A DNA stretch of 50,421 nt from Bacteroidota bacterium (GTDB lineage: Bacteria; Bacteroidota; Rhodothermia; Rhodothermales; UBA10348). The position numbers and the translations under genes were made by a program. The notes beneath the pieces were generated by a model, which was not told the origin of the DNA, did not search any database, and saw nothing but the letters and a program-made list of their open reading frames with translations. Positions 32,194 through 41,671 of this stretch are shown here, one piece after another. The stretch covers positions 1-50,421 of the forward strand of contig JAJCYR010000032.1 of NCBI GenBank assembly GCA_029262775.1, written 5' to 3'. Each line of letters starts with the position of its first letter. The stretch's first letter is position 1.

Positions 32194-33516
32194 CTACCCC
32201 GCCAGTACGCCCGCAATTGTGGCCGTCATCAAATTGGCCATCGTTCCCGCCATGACGGCGCGTACACCGAGTTTTGCCAGGTCACTCGTGCGCTCGGGCG
32301 CCAGCGGCCCGATTCCCCCGATCTGGATGGCAATCGAAGACAGGTTGGCAAATCCACACAGGGCAAACGTCGCCATGACAATGGTCTTGGCCGAGAGTGC
32401 ATCGGCAGATATCTGCCCGGCGAGACTGATGTAGGCCACGAATTCGTTGGCAATCACCTTGGTGCCAATCAGCGAACCGAACGCCACAATATCCTGCATG
32501 GGTACGCCAATGAGCCAGGCCAGCGGCGAAATCCCCCACCCCAGGAGCTGCTCAAGCGTGAGACTCACGCCAACGAACCCTCCAGCCCAACCGAGCATGT
32601 AGTTCACCATGGCTATCAGCGCCAGGAAAGCCAGGAGCATGGCCCCCACGTTCAATGCGAGCTTCAAGCCGTCCGATGCACCGGAAGCCGCCGCATCGAT
32701 CACATTCGCCGATTTCTGCTCCACTTCGATCTTCACTACGCCACGCGTGGCCGGCTCATCGACCTCGGGAATCATCATCTTGGCCAGCAGCAGCGCCGCA
32801 GGAGCGGCCATGACGCTGGCACCGAGCAGCTGTTCGGCGAAAAGTAACCGGCCGGCTTCGAGGGAAATCCCCATGGCCTGCGCGTACGGATCTCCGAGAA
32901 TCTGGATGTAGGCTGCCATCACGCCGCCGGCAATGGTGGCCATGCCCCCTGTCATGACGGCCATGAGCTCTGACATGGTCATTGCGCCCAGATACGGTCG
33001 CACGACGAGCGGCGCTTCCGTCTGGCCGACGAAAATATTGGCCGTCACGGACAACGATTCGGCCCCACTCGTTCCCAGAAACCTGGCCATGGCAGCGGCC
33101 ATGGCCTGTACAATGCGTTGCATGATTCCGAGATGATACAATATGGCCATCAACGACCCGAAGAAAACAATCGTCGGTAGCACCTGGAAGGCGAAAAACA
33201 TACCCATACTGCCCTCCATACCCGGACTCCTGGCCAGGTCCCCGAATATGAACTCAGCCCCCGCGGTAGTGAATTCCAGCACAAGTACAAAGAATGAACT
33301 GACCCACGAAAAAAAGGCCTTCACCCATCCGAGCGGCGCAAACCACGCCCCCATCTGGTCCCCCTTGAGCAGGAACACGGCCAGTACAATCTGCAGGCCA
33401 AGCGCCGAGGCGATCATGCGCCAACTGATCGCTTTCCGGTTGTTCGACATGCCCCAAGCCAGCCCGAGCAGCACGGTCAGCCCCAGCAGTCCGCGTACAA
33501 ATCCAACGAAGTCCAT
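32194..33516 (-). CDS. concentrative nucleoside transporter (CNT/NupC family)
   Basis: Start at 33516 (MDFVGFVRGLLGLTVLLGLAW); the frame is open further upstream to 34035 but that part overlaps the uvrD gene. CNT motifs: GVQ-like QIVLAVFLL region, FFAFQVLPTIVFFGSLMAILYHLG, GTSGAESLSVTANIFVGQTEAPLVVRPYL (the key substrate and sodium motif), MTGGMATIAGGVMAAYI, and the C-terminal FALCGFANLSSIAIQIGGIG. It imports nucleosides with Na+ or H+. Length 440 aa; no signal peptide. Confidence 0.95.
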   Translation of the reverse strand: MDFVGFVRGLLGLTVLLGLAWGMSNNRKAISWRMIASALGLQIVLAVFLLKGDQMGAWFAPLGWVKAFFSWVSSFFVLVLEFTTAGAEFIFGDLARSPGMEGSMGMFFAFQVLPTIVFFGSLMAILYHLGIMQRIVQAMAAAMARFLGTSGAESLSVTANIFVGQTEAPLVVRPYLGAMTMSELMAVMTGGMATIAGGVMAAYIQILGDPYAQAMGISLEAGRLLFAEQLLGASVMAAPAALLLAKMMIPEVDEPATRGVVKIEVEQKSANVIDAAASGASDGLKLALNVGAMLLAFLALIAMVNYMLGWAGGFVGVSLTLEQLLGWGISPLAWLIGVPMQDIVAFGSLIGTKVIANEFVAYISLAGQISADALSAKTIVMATFALCGFANLSSIAIQIGGIGPLAPERTSDLAKLGVRAVMAGTMANLMTATIAGVLAG

Positions 33517-33579
33517 ACGGAAGTCAGTATTAAGTGAAGGCCGGAATATAGGGCCTGACACATCGTATCTTGCCAGTCT

Positions 33580-35913
33580 ATGACAGCGCCCCAGCACCAC
33601 ACCGACGCCGAGACCATTCTTGGCGGACTGAATCCACCCCAGCAGGAGGCCGCCCGCCGCACCGATGGCCCCCTTCTCATCATTGCCGGGCCTGGTTCCG
33701 GCAAGACACGTACACTGACCCACCGGATTGCCTACCTGCTGGCAACGGGCCAGGCGGAGCCATGGCATATTCTGGCCATAACGTTTACCAACAAGGCCGC
33801 ACGGGCCATGCGCGAGCGTGTAATGGACCTCGTGGGACACGAGCGCGGAAAGGGCATGGCCATCGGCACCTTCCATTCCATGTTCGCCCGCGTCATGCGG
33901 CGCGATGGTGAGCGGATTGGCTACTCGTCGGACTTCTCGATCTACGACACGGACGACGGGCAGCGCGTCCTGCGCGACCTCATGTCCCGGTTTGGAATTG
34001 ATCCGAAACAGGTCAAGCCGCGCTCCGTGCAGCACATGATTTCAAGTGCCAAAAACCGGATGCTCTCCCCGGCTGCCTTCGAGCGCGAAGCCACCACCCC
34101 GCTTCAACTCAAGGCCGCCGAGCTCTATGGTCCCTATCAGGAGGAGCTCCGGCGCGCCAACGCACTCGACTTCGACGACCTGCTCCTCAAGCCCATTCAG
34201 CTCTTCGAGCAGCACACAGACGTACTCGAAAAGTACCAGCGCCGCTGGAAATACATCCACGTGGATGAGTACCAGGACACCAACAAAGCCCAGTACCGCC
34301 TGGCCCGCATGCTGTCCCAAACGCACGGCAACCTCTGCGTCGTGGGCGACGACGCACAGAGTATCTATGCCTTCCGCGGCGCCGACATCTCGAACATTCT
34401 GTCCTTCCAGCAGGACAATCCCGACGCCCACACCGTGCGCCTGGAGCAGAATTACCGCTCCACACAGAAAATCGTGAAACTGGCCGACTCCATTATCCGC
34501 AACAACACGCGGCAGTTGGAAAAAACGCTCTGGACCGAGAATCCCGACGGTGACCCGATCGTCCTCATGGAGGCACTTTCGGAGCGGGACGAGGCCCAGA
34601 AAGTGGAACGCCGCATTCGCGACGTCCAGGTCCGCCTCGGTTTGCTGTACCGCGACTTTGCTGTCCTCTACCGCACCAATGCGCAGAGCCGCTCCATGGA
34701 AGATGCCCTGCGGCGCGGCAGCATACCCTACCGCGTGGTAGGCGGCGTGAGCTTCTACCAGCGCCAGGAAATCAAGGATGCCCTCGCCTACCTCAAGCTG
34801 CTCGTCAACCCGAATGACGTAGCCAGCCTGCGCCGCGTCATCAACAAGCCCACGCGGGGAATAGGCGGCAAAACGCAGTCCATCCTGTTCGAATACGCCG
34901 TCCGTGAGGGGCTTTCGGCATGGGATGCCCTCGAGCGGGTTGAGTTTACGGGACTGCCCGGCCGAGCCTCAAAATCGGTCGCCACGTTCCGGGACCTGAT
35001 TGCGTCGTATCGCACCAAAATAACGACCGAACCCGCCGAAGTCGTCGCCAAAGGCCTTATCCAGGCGTCCGGCCTGCTCGAAGAACTGCGCCGGGACAAC
35101 ACGCCCGAGAACCTCATGCGATGGGAAAACATCCAGGAACTGCTGAATGCCATCGCCGAATTCTCCGAATCGCAGGGCGAGGAGGGCACGCTCAGCGCCT
35201 TCATGCAGGAAGTCTCGCTCCTCACGGACGCCGACCAGTCAGAAGACAGCGACAACCGCGTCACGCTCATGACACTCCACGCCTCGAAAGGCCTTGAATT
35301 TCCGGCCGTCTTCCTGACGGGCCTTGAAGACGGGCTGTTTCCGCTCCAGATGGCCACCGAGAGCGCGGATGACCTCGAAGAAGAGCGCCGCCTGTTCTAC
35401 GTTGGTGCGACGCGCGCGGAGAAACTCCTGTTCCTCTCCTTTGCCCGCAGCCGCTACCGCTATGGCGACCAGCAGCCCGCCATCCGATCCCGTTTCCTGG
35501 ACGAGGTCGATGCGAGCGTGGTGCGCACCGAATCGGGCCAGTCCTTCGATCCCGATGCCAACCGCTTCCGCAGCGGCGATGGTTCGAGCGGGCGCACGAC
35601 AGGCGAACGTACAGCTGGCAGCGCCGCAAAAAATGCCTACGCTACACTCGATCCCCATTATTACCGCCGCAACCTGCGGGAGGATGTAGCGCCCCCCCCA
35701 AAGAAACCCGCGCCCGGTCGGCGCGTGGTGTATGACACCGAGGAATCGGCCGTGATTGCGCCGGGCATGCGCGTGGAACATCAGCACTTCGGCGAGGGCA
35801 AGGTGCTCGCGCTGGAGGGCAACGGCCCACAGGCCAAAGCCACCGTATACTTCGACGAAGTCGGACAGAAAAAACTCATCCTCCGGTTCGCGCGTTTGCA
35901 GCGCGTGGAGTGA
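33580..35913 (+). CDS. UvrD/PcrA-family ATP-dependent DNA helicase
   Basis: Superfamily 1A 3'-5' helicase, 777 aa. Motif I AGPGSGKTRTLTHRIAYLL (about 36-50), Ia ITFTNKAARAMRERV, II VDEYQDTNKAQY, III VVGDDAQSIYAFRGAD, IV LEQNYRSTQKIV, V VTLMTLHASKGLEFPAVFL, VI EEERRLFYVGATRAEKLLFLSFA. The C-terminal tudor-like segment (ITRVEHQHFGEGKV-like, here GMRVEHQHFGEGKVLALEG) is the PcrA type that binds RNA polymerase. The start at 33580 is 63 bp from the divergent CNT start. Confidence 0.96.
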   Translation: MTAPQHHTDAETILGGLNPPQQEAARRTDGPLLIIAGPGSGKTRTLTHRIAYLLATGQAEPWHILAITFTNKAARAMRERVMDLVGHERGKGMAIGTFHSMFARVMRRDGERIGYSSDFSIYDTDDGQRVLRDLMSRFGIDPKQVKPRSVQHMISSAKNRMLSPAAFEREATTPLQLKAAELYGPYQEELRRANALDFDDLLLKPIQLFEQHTDVLEKYQRRWKYIHVDEYQDTNKAQYRLARMLSQTHGNLCVVGDDAQSIYAFRGADISNILSFQQDNPDAHTVRLEQNYRSTQKIVKLADSIIRNNTRQLEKTLWTENPDGDPIVLMEALSERDEAQKVERRIRDVQVRLGLLYRDFAVLYRTNAQSRSMEDALRRGSIPYRVVGGVSFYQRQEIKDALAYLKLLVNPNDVASLRRVINKPTRGIGGKTQSILFEYAVREGLSAWDALERVEFTGLPGRASKSVATFRDLIASYRTKITTEPAEVVAKGLIQASGLLEELRRDNTPENLMRWENIQELLNAIAEFSESQGEEGTLSAFMQEVSLLTDADQSEDSDNRVTLMTLHASKGLEFPAVFLTGLEDGLFPLQMATESADDLEEERRLFYVGATRAEKLLFLSFARSRYRYGDQQPAIRSRFLDEVDASVVRTESGQSFDPDANRFRSGDGSSGRTTGERTAGSAAKNAYATLDPHYYRRNLREDVAPPPKKPAPGRRVVYDTEESAVIAPGMRVEHQHFGEGKVLALEGNGPQAKATVYFDEVGQKKLILRFARLQRVE

Positions 35914-37025
35914 TGCGAGCTCAGCCCAGATTGGGCCAACCCCGTGCCAACATGATCGCCCCCGTACGCCCCGCCCCCTTGCTTCCTGCCGCAGCCTTCT
36001 TCTTCGCTGCCACTCTGGTCATAGGCGCCTGCGCAACGGATGAGCGCACGCGCCTTGTCGTCTACTCGCCGCACGGCAAGGAAATGCTGACCAGTGCCGA
36101 GTTGGCCTTCGAAGCCCGGCACCCCGACGTCAACGTGCAGTGGATTGACATGGGCGGGCAGGATGCCTACGACCGGGTGCGCACCGAGAACGCGAACCCC
36201 ACGGCCAGCATCTGGTGGGGCGGCGACGGCCCCACGTTCGACCGTGCGGCGCGGGAGGGCCTCCTGGCGCCGTATGCGCCCTCATGGGCCCACGCGGTGC
36301 CAGAAAACGCCCGTCACCCGGAAGATTTCTGGTACACCACGTTCCTCACGCCCGAAGTCCTGCTGTTCAACAACCGCACCGTGACCCATCCCCCCTCCGA
36401 CTGGGACGACCTGCTTTCGGCCGAATGGCAGGACCGGATCATTGTCCGCTATCCGCTGGCGAGCTCGACCATGCGGACCATCTGGGGCGCCCTCATCATG
36501 CGGCAGCCAACGATCGAAGACGGCTATGCGTGGCTCGCGCGGCTCGACATGAACACGAAGACCTACACGGCCGATCCCACGCAGCTCTACCTCAAAATTG
36601 CCCGCGAAGAGGGCGATGTCACGCTCTGGAATATGCCGGACTCGTACATTCAGGCGGAAACGAATGGGTATCCGTTCAATTTCGTGATCCCGACCAGCGG
36701 AACCCCTGTATTGAACGACGCCATTGCCATCGTAGCCGGCGGCCCGGAGCCGGAACTGGCGCGGACGTTCTACGAGTTCGTCACGTCCGACTCGGCCATC
36801 GTCGACCAGGCGCAGCGCTTCTGGCGCATTCCGGCCCGGACAGACATCGACGCCGCGCGTCTTCCCGCATGGATGCATACGTCCGAGATCATCCCCATGG
36901 ATGTGGACTGGGATCGCCTCGCAACCGAAGGACCGACCTGGATGCAGTACTGGGACGAAAACATCAAGGGACGGGGAGCGGAGTATCTTGCCGAGCGCGG
37001 GTTGGCCGCGGAAGACGTGCCGTAA
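35913..37025 (+). CDS. orphan extracellular solute-binding lipoprotein (Fe3+/2-aminoethylphosphonate type)
   Basis: Its ATG overlaps the uvrD stop by one base (TGATG). Lipobox VIGAC, Cys39 from this start; an alternative ATG at 35952 would give a normal signal of 26 residues. SBP_bac_6/AfuA-like sequence: RLVVYSPHGKEMLTSAELAFEARHPDVNVQWIDMGGQDAYDRVRTE, ASIWWGGDGPTFDRAAREGLLAPY, TTFLTPEVLLFNNR. No permease or ATPase gene is adjacent, so it must work with a distant transporter. The 3' end overlaps the convergent dusB by 62 bp. Confidence 0.87.
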   Translation: MRAQPRLGQPRANMIAPVRPAPLLPAAAFFFAATLVIGACATDERTRLVVYSPHGKEMLTSAELAFEARHPDVNVQWIDMGGQDAYDRVRTENANPTASIWWGGDGPTFDRAAREGLLAPYAPSWAHAVPENARHPEDFWYTTFLTPEVLLFNNRTVTHPPSDWDDLLSAEWQDRIIVRYPLASSTMRTIWGALIMRQPTIEDGYAWLARLDMNTKTYTADPTQLYLKIAREEGDVTLWNMPDSYIQAETNGYPFNFVIPTSGTPVLNDAIAIVAGGPEPELARTFYEFVTSDSAIVDQAQRFWRIPARTDIDAARLPAWMHTSEIIPMDVDWDRLATEGPTWMQYWDENIKGRGAEYLAERGLAAEDVP

Positions 37026-38064
37026 CCGCCGCCGCCCGTACGGCCGCGCCCGAGAACACCTGCACGTTCGCATCGTCCTCACGAAAATTGAGCAGCAGAT
37101 CGACGACGTCATCGAGCCGTTCCCGCTCCATGATGAGGCTGCGCAGTCGGCTTGCACCCCGGAACCCCTTGAAATAGCCGCCATACATGCGCCGCATTTC
37201 GAGTACGCCCGTGCGCTCGCCCAACCATTCACATTTGAGGGCCAGGTGCTCGGCCACGACGTGAATGCGCTCGTCCCACGTGGGGCGCGGGGGCACTTCG
37301 CCGGTCTCCCGGAATATTTTCGTATCGCGGAAAATCCACGGATTGCCAATGGCCCCGCGCCCCACCATGACCGCATCGACGCCGGTCTCGTCGAACATCG
37401 CCTCAATCCGCTCCGGAGACTCCGCATCTCCATTTCCAATGAGCGGAATCGAAATCCCCGACTCCTCCCGGATACGCCGCAGCCAGGACCAGCGGGCATC
37501 CCCCTTGTACATCTGGGAGCGCGTCCGGGCGTGCACGGCCAGCGCCTGCACACCAGTTTCTTCCAACATCCGCGCTACATCCAGAATGCGGATAGATGCA
37601 TCGTCCCAGCCCAACCGCGTCTTCACCGTCACCGGTGACGTCGACGTCTCCACAACCGCCGCCGTGATTTCCTGCATTTTCGGGATGTTGCGCAGAATGC
37701 CTGCGCCGCCGTCTCTGCAGACCACCTTTTTGACGGGACAGCCGAAGTTGATGTCCACAATGTCGGGCCGCGCACTGTTCACCACACGCGTGGCCTCACG
37801 CACCTGCTCCACATCGCCCCCAAAAATCTGGATGGCAACGGGCCGCTCCTCCTCGTAGATGTCGAGTTTCATCTCAGAGCCCTTGGCGCCGTAGGCCAGC
37901 CCGCCCGATGAAATGAACTCCGTATACAACATGTCCGCGCCCAGGCGCTTGCAGATCAGGCGAAACGGGGGATCGGATACGTCCTCCATGGGCGCCAGAA
38001 AAATGGGCCGGGCGGGAAACGATATGGGGCCAATCTTGAACATGCGGGCGAAACGAGCGGTCAT
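36964..38064 (-). CDS. dusB: tRNA-dihydrouridine synthase DusB
   Basis: FMN enzyme that reduces uridine to dihydrouridine in tRNA. LAPMEDVSDPPFRLICKRLGADMLYTEFIS at the start; NFGCPVKKVVCRDGGAGILRN with the catalytic Cys; KTRLGWDD; VHARTRSQMYKGDARW; IPLIGNGDAESPE; and MVGRGAIGNPWIF. The last 30 residues are low-complexity and overlap the convergent binding-protein gene, so the C-terminus may be an extension by loss of the original stop. A second Met (MFKIGPI) at residue 8 is an alternative start. Confidence 0.95.
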   Translation of the reverse strand: MTARFARMFKIGPISFPARPIFLAPMEDVSDPPFRLICKRLGADMLYTEFISSGGLAYGAKGSEMKLDIYEEERPVAIQIFGGDVEQVREATRVVNSARPDIVDINFGCPVKKVVCRDGGAGILRNIPKMQEITAAVVETSTSPVTVKTRLGWDDASIRILDVARMLEETGVQALAVHARTRSQMYKGDARWSWLRRIREESGISIPLIGNGDAESPERIEAMFDETGVDAVMVGRGAIGNPWIFRDTKIFRETGEVPPRPTWDERIHVVAEHLALKCEWLGERTGVLEMRRMYGGYFKGFRGASRLRSLIMERERLDDVVDLLLNFREDDANVQVFSGAAVRAAAVTARLPRPTRARQDTPLPVP

Positions 38065-38185
38065 GTACTACTGTTCCGACCATGAAGTCCAATCACCAGC
38101 GCAACAAAATGGCCCTGCCGCGTCGTATGTTTGAAGGGCGCGTCCCCCGTGAGCGCCGCCCCTGACCCACAAACTTCACACCGTC

Positions 38186-38446
38186 ATGCGCAAACTCATT
38201 CCGGCCCTTGTCCTCTTCCCTGCCGCACTTCTTTTTGCTGGATGCGGCGGCCCCACCCTCATTGACTACGCGGAGCACGGCTGGGGACTCGGTCTTTGCG
38301 GTACCGTCGTGCTCATTATGGACGTGATCGCCATCATCGAGATTTCGGGTAGCGACCGCACGTTTGGCGGCAAGGTCCTCTGGGTGCTGCTACTCATTTT
38401 CTTCCCTGTCGGCGGCCTCCTCATCTATTATTTCTTCGGGCGGTAA
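38186..38446 (+). CDS. small PLDc_N-domain membrane protein
   Basis: An 86-residue protein with a lipobox-like start (LLFAGCGG) and two helices. The second half (VLIMDVIAIIEISGSDRTFGGKVLWVLLLIFFPVGGLLIYYFFGR) matches the PLDc_N domain, a membrane anchor usually attached to phospholipase D-type enzymes but here standing alone. The stop overlaps the start of the phosphodiesterase gene by one base, so the two are probably coupled. Confidence 0.8.
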   Translation: MRKLIPALVLFPAALLFAGCGGPTLIDYAEHGWGLGLCGTVVLIMDVIAIIEISGSDRTFGGKVLWVLLLIFFPVGGLLIYYFFGR

Positions 38447-39753
38447 TGCGTGTTTCTGGTACGGTGACCGTGGTCGTGGCCGTCGCGGCAGTGCTCTGGC
38501 TCGCCTCGTGCGGCCAGCCCAATGCGTCGTATGGACCCGCCAGTTCAGATCCCAACCCGTACCGTGGCACGGTCATCCTCGTCTCGACAGACGGCGTACA
38601 CCCCTCCTACCTCGGGCGCGTCGCGACGCCGGCGCTCGACAGGCTCGCAACGGAAGGCGTCTCGGCGCCGGACGGCATGATCCCGGTCTTCCCATCTTCC
38701 ACCTTCCCAAACCACTACTCGATCGTAACCGGTCGCTATCCGGCCTCGCACGGTATTGTGGGAAACAGCATGTTCGATCCCCAGCTCGGCGAGCGCTTCA
38801 GCATCCGCTCGCGGGAGGCCATTGAAAACCCGGCGTGGTGGCTGGGCGAGCCGATTTGGGCGACGGCCGAGCGGCAGGGTACAAAGGCAGCCACATTTTT
38901 CTGGGTCGGATCGGAAACCCCGTGGAATGGCATTCGGCCGAGCTACTGGCACACGTATGACGGATCCGTTCCGAACGAAGACCGCATCCAGGCAGCCCTC
39001 GACTGGCTCGACCTGCCCGCGGCGGAGCGCCCGCGCTTCATTTCTCTCTATTTTTCCCATGTGGACGATGCCGGGCACCGCGCGGGCCCCAACGCCGCGA
39101 TCGTGGATAGCGCCATGGTGGAAATGGACGCCCTCATGGCACAATTGGTACGGGGTCTGGAATCGCGCGGCATTCTCGATGCCGTGAACATCATCTGGGT
39201 GTCGGATCACGGAATGGCCGACCTGGACGCCGAACGGTTCATTTTCCTGGACGACTACATTGACCTCGATGACATTTTCATCGTGGAATCGGGTGCCAAT
39301 CTGGCCATCAATGCCAAACCCGGCAAGCTCGACGCCGTCTTCCACCAGCTGGAGGGTGCCCACCCCGAACTGACCGTCTGGAGAAAGGAAGACGTACCCG
39401 CTCGGTTTCACTTTGATCTGGACCAGGCCGGCAGCCACCGCATCACCGACCTCGTGGGGTTCGTCTCGGACGGATGGTTCCTGCGTGCGTCCCGGAACGG
39501 TTTCAACCCGGCCCGCGACCCCGGCGGGACGCACGGGTATGACAACCAACTCGAATCCATGCGCGCCGCCTTTGCCGCGCGCGGTCCGGCGTTCCAGGCG
39601 GGCCAGGTCGTGGACCCGTTCGAAAATATTGACCTCTATCTGGTAATGACCCGAATACTCGGCATAGATCCGGCCCCGAATGACGGCAGCCTGGAGGCGC
39701 TCCAGCCTGCGCTCACCTTTGAGCCCACACACGCGACCGCCCCGACTCCGTGA
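38446..39753 (+). CDS. type I phosphodiesterase/nucleotide pyrophosphatase (NPP family) lipoprotein
   Basis: Alkaline-phosphatase superfamily enzyme. Signal with lipobox WLASC. Metal ligand Asp49 in LVSTDGVHPSYLG; nucleophile Thr86 in PSSTFPNHYSIVTGRYPASHGIVGN; second-site DDAGHRAGP; and WVSDHGMADLD. C-terminal DPGGTHGYDNQLESMRAAFAARGPAF is the eukaryotic-ENPP-like H-motif. It hydrolyses nucleotide or phospholipid phosphodiesters outside the cytoplasm. It lies between the PLDc_N protein and the rRNA methyltransferase with overlapping codons on both sides. Confidence 0.93.
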   Translation: MRVSGTVTVVVAVAAVLWLASCGQPNASYGPASSDPNPYRGTVILVSTDGVHPSYLGRVATPALDRLATEGVSAPDGMIPVFPSSTFPNHYSIVTGRYPASHGIVGNSMFDPQLGERFSIRSREAIENPAWWLGEPIWATAERQGTKAATFFWVGSETPWNGIRPSYWHTYDGSVPNEDRIQAALDWLDLPAAERPRFISLYFSHVDDAGHRAGPNAAIVDSAMVEMDALMAQLVRGLESRGILDAVNIIWVSDHGMADLDAERFIFLDDYIDLDDIFIVESGANLAINAKPGKLDAVFHQLEGAHPELTVWRKEDVPARFHFDLDQAGSHRITDLVGFVSDGWFLRASRNGFNPARDPGGTHGYDNQLESMRAAFAARGPAFQAGQVVDPFENIDLYLVMTRILGIDPAPNDGSLEALQPALTFEPTHATAPTP

Positions 39754-40892
39754 CATTTCAGTACCAGGAATATGGGCGCTATTTCGCCCAGGTTGCCCAT
39801 CCCATAGAAGCCGTCGGTGCGGCTGAGTTGGAGGAGCTCGGCGCAACGAACGTTGAGCCCGCCTACCGGGGCGCTTACTTCGATGCAACGCCGGACGTAC
39901 TCTACGGCATCGTGTTCGGCACGCGCATTGCCACGCGTGTCCTGGCGCCCCTCCTTTCTTTCGATTGCCATTCGGACAAGTACCTCTACAGGCGGGTGAG
40001 CGAAATCGACTGGGTCAGCCTTTTGGGTCCGGACCGCACATTCGCCGTCTTCGCCTCGCTCTCGAACAGTTGGCTGTCGCACTCCCAGTATGCATCGCTC
40101 CGCGTCAAGGATGCCATTGTCGATACCATCCGCGCGGCAACCGGCGACCGTCCCGACATTGACCGGCGCGAGCCCGACCTCTGGATCAACCTGCACGTCG
40201 AAAACAACCGGGCTACGCTCAGCCTCGACGCGTCGGGCGGATCGCTGCACCGCCGCGGCTACCGCATGGACAGCGTCGAGGCCCCGCTGCAGGAAACAGT
40301 CGCGGCAACACTTATCCGACTGGCCGAGTGGAGCGGCGAGCGACCACTGATCGATCCCATGTGCGGTTCGGGCACCCTGCTTGCCGAGGCCTACCTCGTC
40401 GCCGCGAACGCCCCAGCTGGCCTGCTGCAGGAATCTTTTGGATTCGAGCAGTTCCCGGACTTTGACGCGTGGACGTGGGCCAGCGTGCGCGCTGCGCGGC
40501 TGGACGCCATGAAACCCGTCCCGGAGGGGCTCATCCGAGGATCAGACATCTCGCCGGCCGCCGTCGCCGCCGCCCGGTCGAACCTTGCAAGGCTGCCGGG
40601 CGCCGAAAACGTGCGTGTCGAAGAGGCGGATTTTCGCACGATCGGCCCCCTCGCGGACACCACCATTGTCTGTAACCCTCCCTACGGCCGCCGCATCGGG
40701 GGCGGCATGCCCATTGAAGTGTTCTACAAGGAGTTCGGAGATTTCCTCAAACAGCAGTGCACGGGAAGCACGGCCTACATCTATGTCGGCAAACCAGAAC
40801 TGCTCAAGAGCGTGGGACTGCGCACCTCGTTCCGGAAGGAAGTCGTCAACGGCGCACTCGAAGGTCGGCTGGCCAGGTACGACCTGTATTGA
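39750..40892 (+). CDS. THUMP-domain class I SAM-dependent RNA methyltransferase (RlmL/YpsC-like)
   Basis: Starts with GTG at 39750, overlapping the NPP stop by 4 bp (GTGA). The THUMP domain covers residues about 45-165; the Rossmann methyltransferase begins LIDPMCGSGTLLAEAYLVA; and the catalytic motif is NPPYG (Asn309). It makes m2G in 23S rRNA in E. coli RlmL; this short form lacks the second RlmK domain. Coupling with an exported phosphodiesterase is odd functionally but clear from the overlap. Confidence 0.9.
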   Translation: MTFQYQEYGRYFAQVAHPIEAVGAAELEELGATNVEPAYRGAYFDATPDVLYGIVFGTRIATRVLAPLLSFDCHSDKYLYRRVSEIDWVSLLGPDRTFAVFASLSNSWLSHSQYASLRVKDAIVDTIRAATGDRPDIDRREPDLWINLHVENNRATLSLDASGGSLHRRGYRMDSVEAPLQETVAATLIRLAEWSGERPLIDPMCGSGTLLAEAYLVAANAPAGLLQESFGFEQFPDFDAWTWASVRAARLDAMKPVPEGLIRGSDISPAAVAAARSNLARLPGAENVRVEEADFRTIGPLADTTIVCNPPYGRRIGGGMPIEVFYKEFGDFLKQQCTGSTAYIYVGKPELLKSVGLRTSFRKEVVNGALEGRLARYDLY

Positions 40893-41080
40893 ACGTGCGG
40901 CGCCGCGTGGCTGCGCCCAGGAGCAAGACCCGACCGCCGCGATCAGGGACGGACGGCACACCCGTGGGACGGGCCGTGCATCCTGGCGGCTCCCTTCCCG
41001 TAGCACAACCCGCACAAGGTCTCAGGCAAGAGCCCGACCAGAAATCCGATCAATAGTATTACCCAGCCACGAATACCCGC

Positions 41081-41671
41081 ATGTCTGTATCTCTTTTGAA
41101 CCGCTCGGCTGCCGCGCTGGCCGCCCTCGTCGTTGTCCTTCTCGCCATACTGGTGGTCCTGCCAGCATCATCGTCGGCGCAGGCCGGCGGCGCACAGGCG
41201 GCACCTCCCGCCGCCGCAAATCCGACCGACGTGGAAAGCGTCGACGCCATCATGGTTTCACTCTACGACGTCATTTCGGGTCCTAAGGGTGAAGCTCGCG
41301 ACTGGGACCGGTTTCGCTCACTGTTCCATCCCCGGGCACAGCTTACCACGACCGGTCGCAATCCGCAAACCGGTCAGGGCGGCATCCGCTACCTGAGCAT
41401 CGAAGACTATATCACTGAAGTAGGGCCAAACCTGGAAGCCAGCGGGTTCTTCGAACGCGAACTCAACCGCGTCACGGAACAGTTCGGAGATATTGTCCAC
41501 GCCTTCAGCACATATGACGGCCGCCTCAACGCTGACGATGCCGAGCCCTTCGCACGCGGCATCAACAGCATCCAACTACGCTACGACGGCACGCGCTGGT
41601 ACATCATCAATATATTCTGGATGGGCGAATCGCCCGCCTTTCCGATTCCGGCGAAGTATCTGGGCGGCTAA
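41081..41671 (+). CDS. secreted NTF2-like/SnoaL-fold protein (hypothetical)
   Basis: A strong signal peptide (AALAALVVVLLAILVVLPASSSAQA). The mature part has ARDWDRFRSLFHPRAQLTT, YLSIEDYITEVGPNLEASGFFERELNRVTEQFGDIVHAFSTYDGRL and the terminal RGINSIQLRYDGTRWYIINIFWMGE, the pattern of cone-shaped NTF2-like folds. No catalytic residues can be assigned. About 190 bp upstream hold no gene. Its 3' end borders the truncated lipoprotein pseudogene on the opposite strand. Confidence 0.8.
   Translation: MSVSLLNRSAAALAALVVVLLAILVVLPASSSAQAGGAQAAPPAAANPTDVESVDAIMVSLYDVISGPKGEARDWDRFRSLFHPRAQLTTTGRNPQTGQGGIRYLSIEDYITEVGPNLEASGFFERELNRVTEQFGDIVHAFSTYDGRLNADDAEPFARGINSIQLRYDGTRWYIINIFWMGESPAFPIPAKYLGG

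Noticed and set aside
33517-34035. Longer N-terminus for the CNT transporter
   Set aside because: It overlaps the 5' end of the helicase gene and lacks transporter features.
40893-41080. Gene or RNA in the 188-bp gap before the NTF2-like gene
   Set aside because: No open frame, tRNA or clear hairpin was found; only a weak TAGTAT box near 41057.
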